NCBI GenBank assembly: GCA_016714685.1
Contig: JADKCH010000033.1
Span: 1-64,000 of the forward strand
Direction: 5' to 3'
Origin: Candidatus Geothrix odensensis
GTDB taxonomy: Bacteria > Acidobacteriota > Holophagae > Holophagales > Holophagaceae
DNA length: 64,000 nucleotides
The notes under the pieces are model-generated. The model had not been told where the DNA came from. It made no database searches and saw nothing but the letters and a program-made list of their open reading frames with translations. This document shows, piece after piece, positions 62,011-64,000 of this stretch. Each line of letters starts with the position of its first letter. Position 1 is the first letter of the stretch. A program made the position numbers and the translations under genes.

Positions 62011-64000
62011 CCTTGGCCGTCTGGATGCGCCCCGCCCTGTTCGCCTCGCTCTGCACGGCCGCCCTCGTCGCCGGCCTCCGCCGGCCTGCTGCCCCCTGCC
62101 GACCACCGACCCGAGGTGCCGGCCCCGGACCTCGGCGCCCGCTACACCCCGCACCACGCGCTGCTCGCCTATGTCCGCGCGCTGGCGGCCGCGGCGCCGG
62201 ACCGGGTCCAGCTACGGACCCTCTACACCACCGAGGAGGGCCGCGAGCAGCCCTTCCTCGTGATCACCTCGCCCGCGAACCTGAAGCGCCTGGAGGAGTG
62301 GAAGGCGCTGAACGGCAAGCTGGCCGAGCCGCGGACCTGCCCCGAGGACGAGGCCCGGCGCATCGCCGAGACCAGCCCCGTGTTCGTGTGGCTGGGCTAC
62401 TCCGTCCACGGCTCTGAGGTCTCCGGCTCCGAGGCCGCCCTGGCCGTGGCCTACCACTTCGCCGCGAGCCGCAGCCCCGAGGTGCTGAGGCAGCTGGACC
62501 GGGTGGTGATCCTCATGGACCTCACCCAGAACCCGGACGGCCGGGCCCGCCACCTCCAGGGCGTCGCCGAGGCCACCACGCCCTTCAACGCCAACGATCC
62601 GGCGGATGCCCAGAACACGCCCCGCTGGCCCAATGGCCGGTACAACCACCGGCTCTTCGACCTGAACCGCGACTGGGCCTGGCAGACCCAGGGCGAGACC
62701 CGCGCCAAGACCGCCGCGATTCTCCAGTGGAACCCGCAGGTGGTCGCGGACTTCCACGAGATGTGGCCGGAGACCAGCTACTACTTCCCCCCCACCATGC
62801 AGCCCATCCACGAGGCCCTGTCCAAAGCCCACTCGGGGCGCTGGCAGGCGACCTTCGGCAAGGGCGTGGCCCAGGCCTTCGACGCCCGGGGCTGGGCCTA
62901 CTTCAGCCGCGACGTGTTCGACCTCTTCTACCCGGGCTACGGGGACTCCTGGCCCACCTTCCAGGGCGCCGTGGGCATGACCTTCGAAGTGGCCGGTCAG
63001 GGCGGCCTGGCCTACCGGCGCACGGATGGCGAGATCCTCACCCTGGAGAGCCGGATCCAGCGGCATGTCGCGGCCAGCCTCGCCACCGTGGCCACCGCCG
63101 CGGCCGAGCGCCAGCCCCTCCTGCTGGATTTCCAGCAGGCCCGGCGCGAGCAGGTGGCCCAGGCCGACCGGGCCGGCGCCTTCCTCTTCGCCGCAGGGGA
63201 GGATCCCGCCCGGGCGCGCCAGCTGGCCGAGCTCCTGGCGCGGAACGGCATCGAGGTGCAGCGCACCGCCGCCGAGCTGGCCACTTCCGGCCTGGAACCC
63301 ATCGGCCTGGCCCGGTCCGCCGGTCTGCCCCCGGGCAGCTACCTGGTGCCCCTGGATCAGCCGAGAGGCGCCCTGGCCCAGGCCCTGCTCGAAGGCGAGG
63401 CCCGCATGGGCCCCAAGCCCACCTACGACATCACGGCCTGGAGCCTGCCCATCGCCTTCCATGTGCCCGCCTGGCGCGCCAAGACCAAGCCGAAGGTCGT
63501 CACCGCCACACGCCCTGAGGCGGCGCCGGCGGTCCTCCCCGAGGCCGCCTGGGGCTACCTCCTGCCCGCCGGCCAGGAGGGCGTGGAGCGCACCCTGGCG
63601 ACGCTGCTGCGGGAGGGCTTCAAGGCCACCGCCCTGGCGGAGCCCGCCCAGTTCCTGGACCGGAAGCTCGGCGCCGGCACCATCGTCCTCCGGAAGAGCG
63701 CCAATCCGCCCGGCCTGAAGGCCAGGCTCGAGGCCCTGGGCCAGCTCAACCGGCACCCGGTGCTCCCCACCGACACGGCCCAGATGACCTCGGGACCCGA
63801 CCTCGGCTCGAACCGCGCCCTCATCCTGAAGGCCCCCCGCATCGCCGTGCTCATGGACCGGCCCACCGACGCCACCGCTTTCGGGGCCCTGGCCCACACC
63901 CTCACCGAGGCGGGCCTGCCCTTCGTGCAGCTCCGGGCGGAGCGCCTGGGCGCCACGCCGCTGGCGCGCTTCACCCACCTGGTGCTGGTGGACGACAGCC
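62007..64000 (+). CDS. M14-family metallocarboxypeptidase, frameshifted start and cut by window end
   Basis: GTG 62007 or ATG 62025 begins a signal-like MRPALFASLCTAALVAGL. At about 62085 the mature sequence shifts to the next frame: LLPPADHRPEVPAPDLG and ARYTPHHALLAYVRAL. That frame is open to the window end. M14 features are present: WLGYSVHGSEVSGSEA gives two zinc ligands, LTQNPDGR and FDLNRDWAW are typical, and VADFHEMWPE gives the third His. One extra base fits the shift. It is probably envelope-located and may process peptides or peptidoglycan. Confidence 0.75.

Noticed and set aside
1..64000. CRISPR arrays, tRNA or rRNA genes, prophage or complete insertion sequences
   Set aside because: None seen on reading either strand; tRNAs could be missed without a covariance search.

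Overview
The window is high-GC, densely coded bacterial chromosome. The gene complement suggests a motile, respiratory, Gram-negative-type bacterium: a complete chemotaxis operon, multihaem cytochrome plus NrfD-type electron transfer, an MCE/Mla lipid-transport set, bacteriohemerythrins, and glycyl-tRNA synthetase split into alpha and beta subunits. My best guess is Acidobacteriota of the Holophagae (Geothrix/Holophaga-like). That is inference from gene content and style; no rRNA or other decisive marker is present.

Layout. 1-5446: a plus-strand cluster of DUF4178 protein (cut by the window start), a small membrane peptide, DUF350, a membrane-embedded spermidine-synthase-like enzyme and a Tat-exported FAD oxidoreductase. 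5711-10263: a respiratory module of polytopic membrane protein, tetrahaem cytochrome c, four-cluster Fe-S lipoprotein and NrfD-like quinone subunit. 10387-19826 (minus strand): aldo/keto reductase, HD-GYP response regulator, small helical protein, guaA, MA-type metallopeptidase, and glyS-glyQ, in which glyS is interrupted. 19885-24408: small enzymes (GNAT, RDD protein, carbamate kinase, dodecin, YciI) and a decaying Sel1-repeat gene. 24412-30719 (minus): a signalling block of CheY-like regulator, three tandem bacteriohemerythrins and a large hybrid sensor kinase split by a one-base frameshift. 30887-35697: acetyltransferase/deacetylase pair, MBL hydrolase, a stand-alone CheR-like methyltransferase, and divergently a histidine kinase plus response regulator.

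36001-46061 is the showpiece: poly-HAMP receptor, cheW, STAS protein, soluble MCP-like protein with a CheZ-like DxxxQ motif, cheY, cheA, cheR, cheD and cheB, mostly with 4-base overlaps. The receptor is preceded by a sigma-28-like promoter and by a strong hairpin terminator placed inside its leader. A haem-binding (CxxCH) hybrid kinase follows. 48359-50775 (minus) is an MCE/MlaE/ATPase transporter whose ATPase has eroded motifs. 50810-57650 (minus) holds a CAP-domain protein, cysK with a truncated Rrf2-regulator remnant opposite it, a Met/Gln-rich beta-propeller and a C45-type Ntn-hydrolase with an extra C-terminal region. 57738-64000: an RluA pseudouridine synthase running in frame into a frameshifted diacylglycerol-kinase gene, a secreted hypothetical protein, murC and a frameshifted M14 peptidase cut by the window end.

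Several genes, including the normally essential glyS, are interrupted by single-base insertions or foreign sequence. This may be real decay, but base-calling or assembly error must be considered, because the three clearest indels are all +1.
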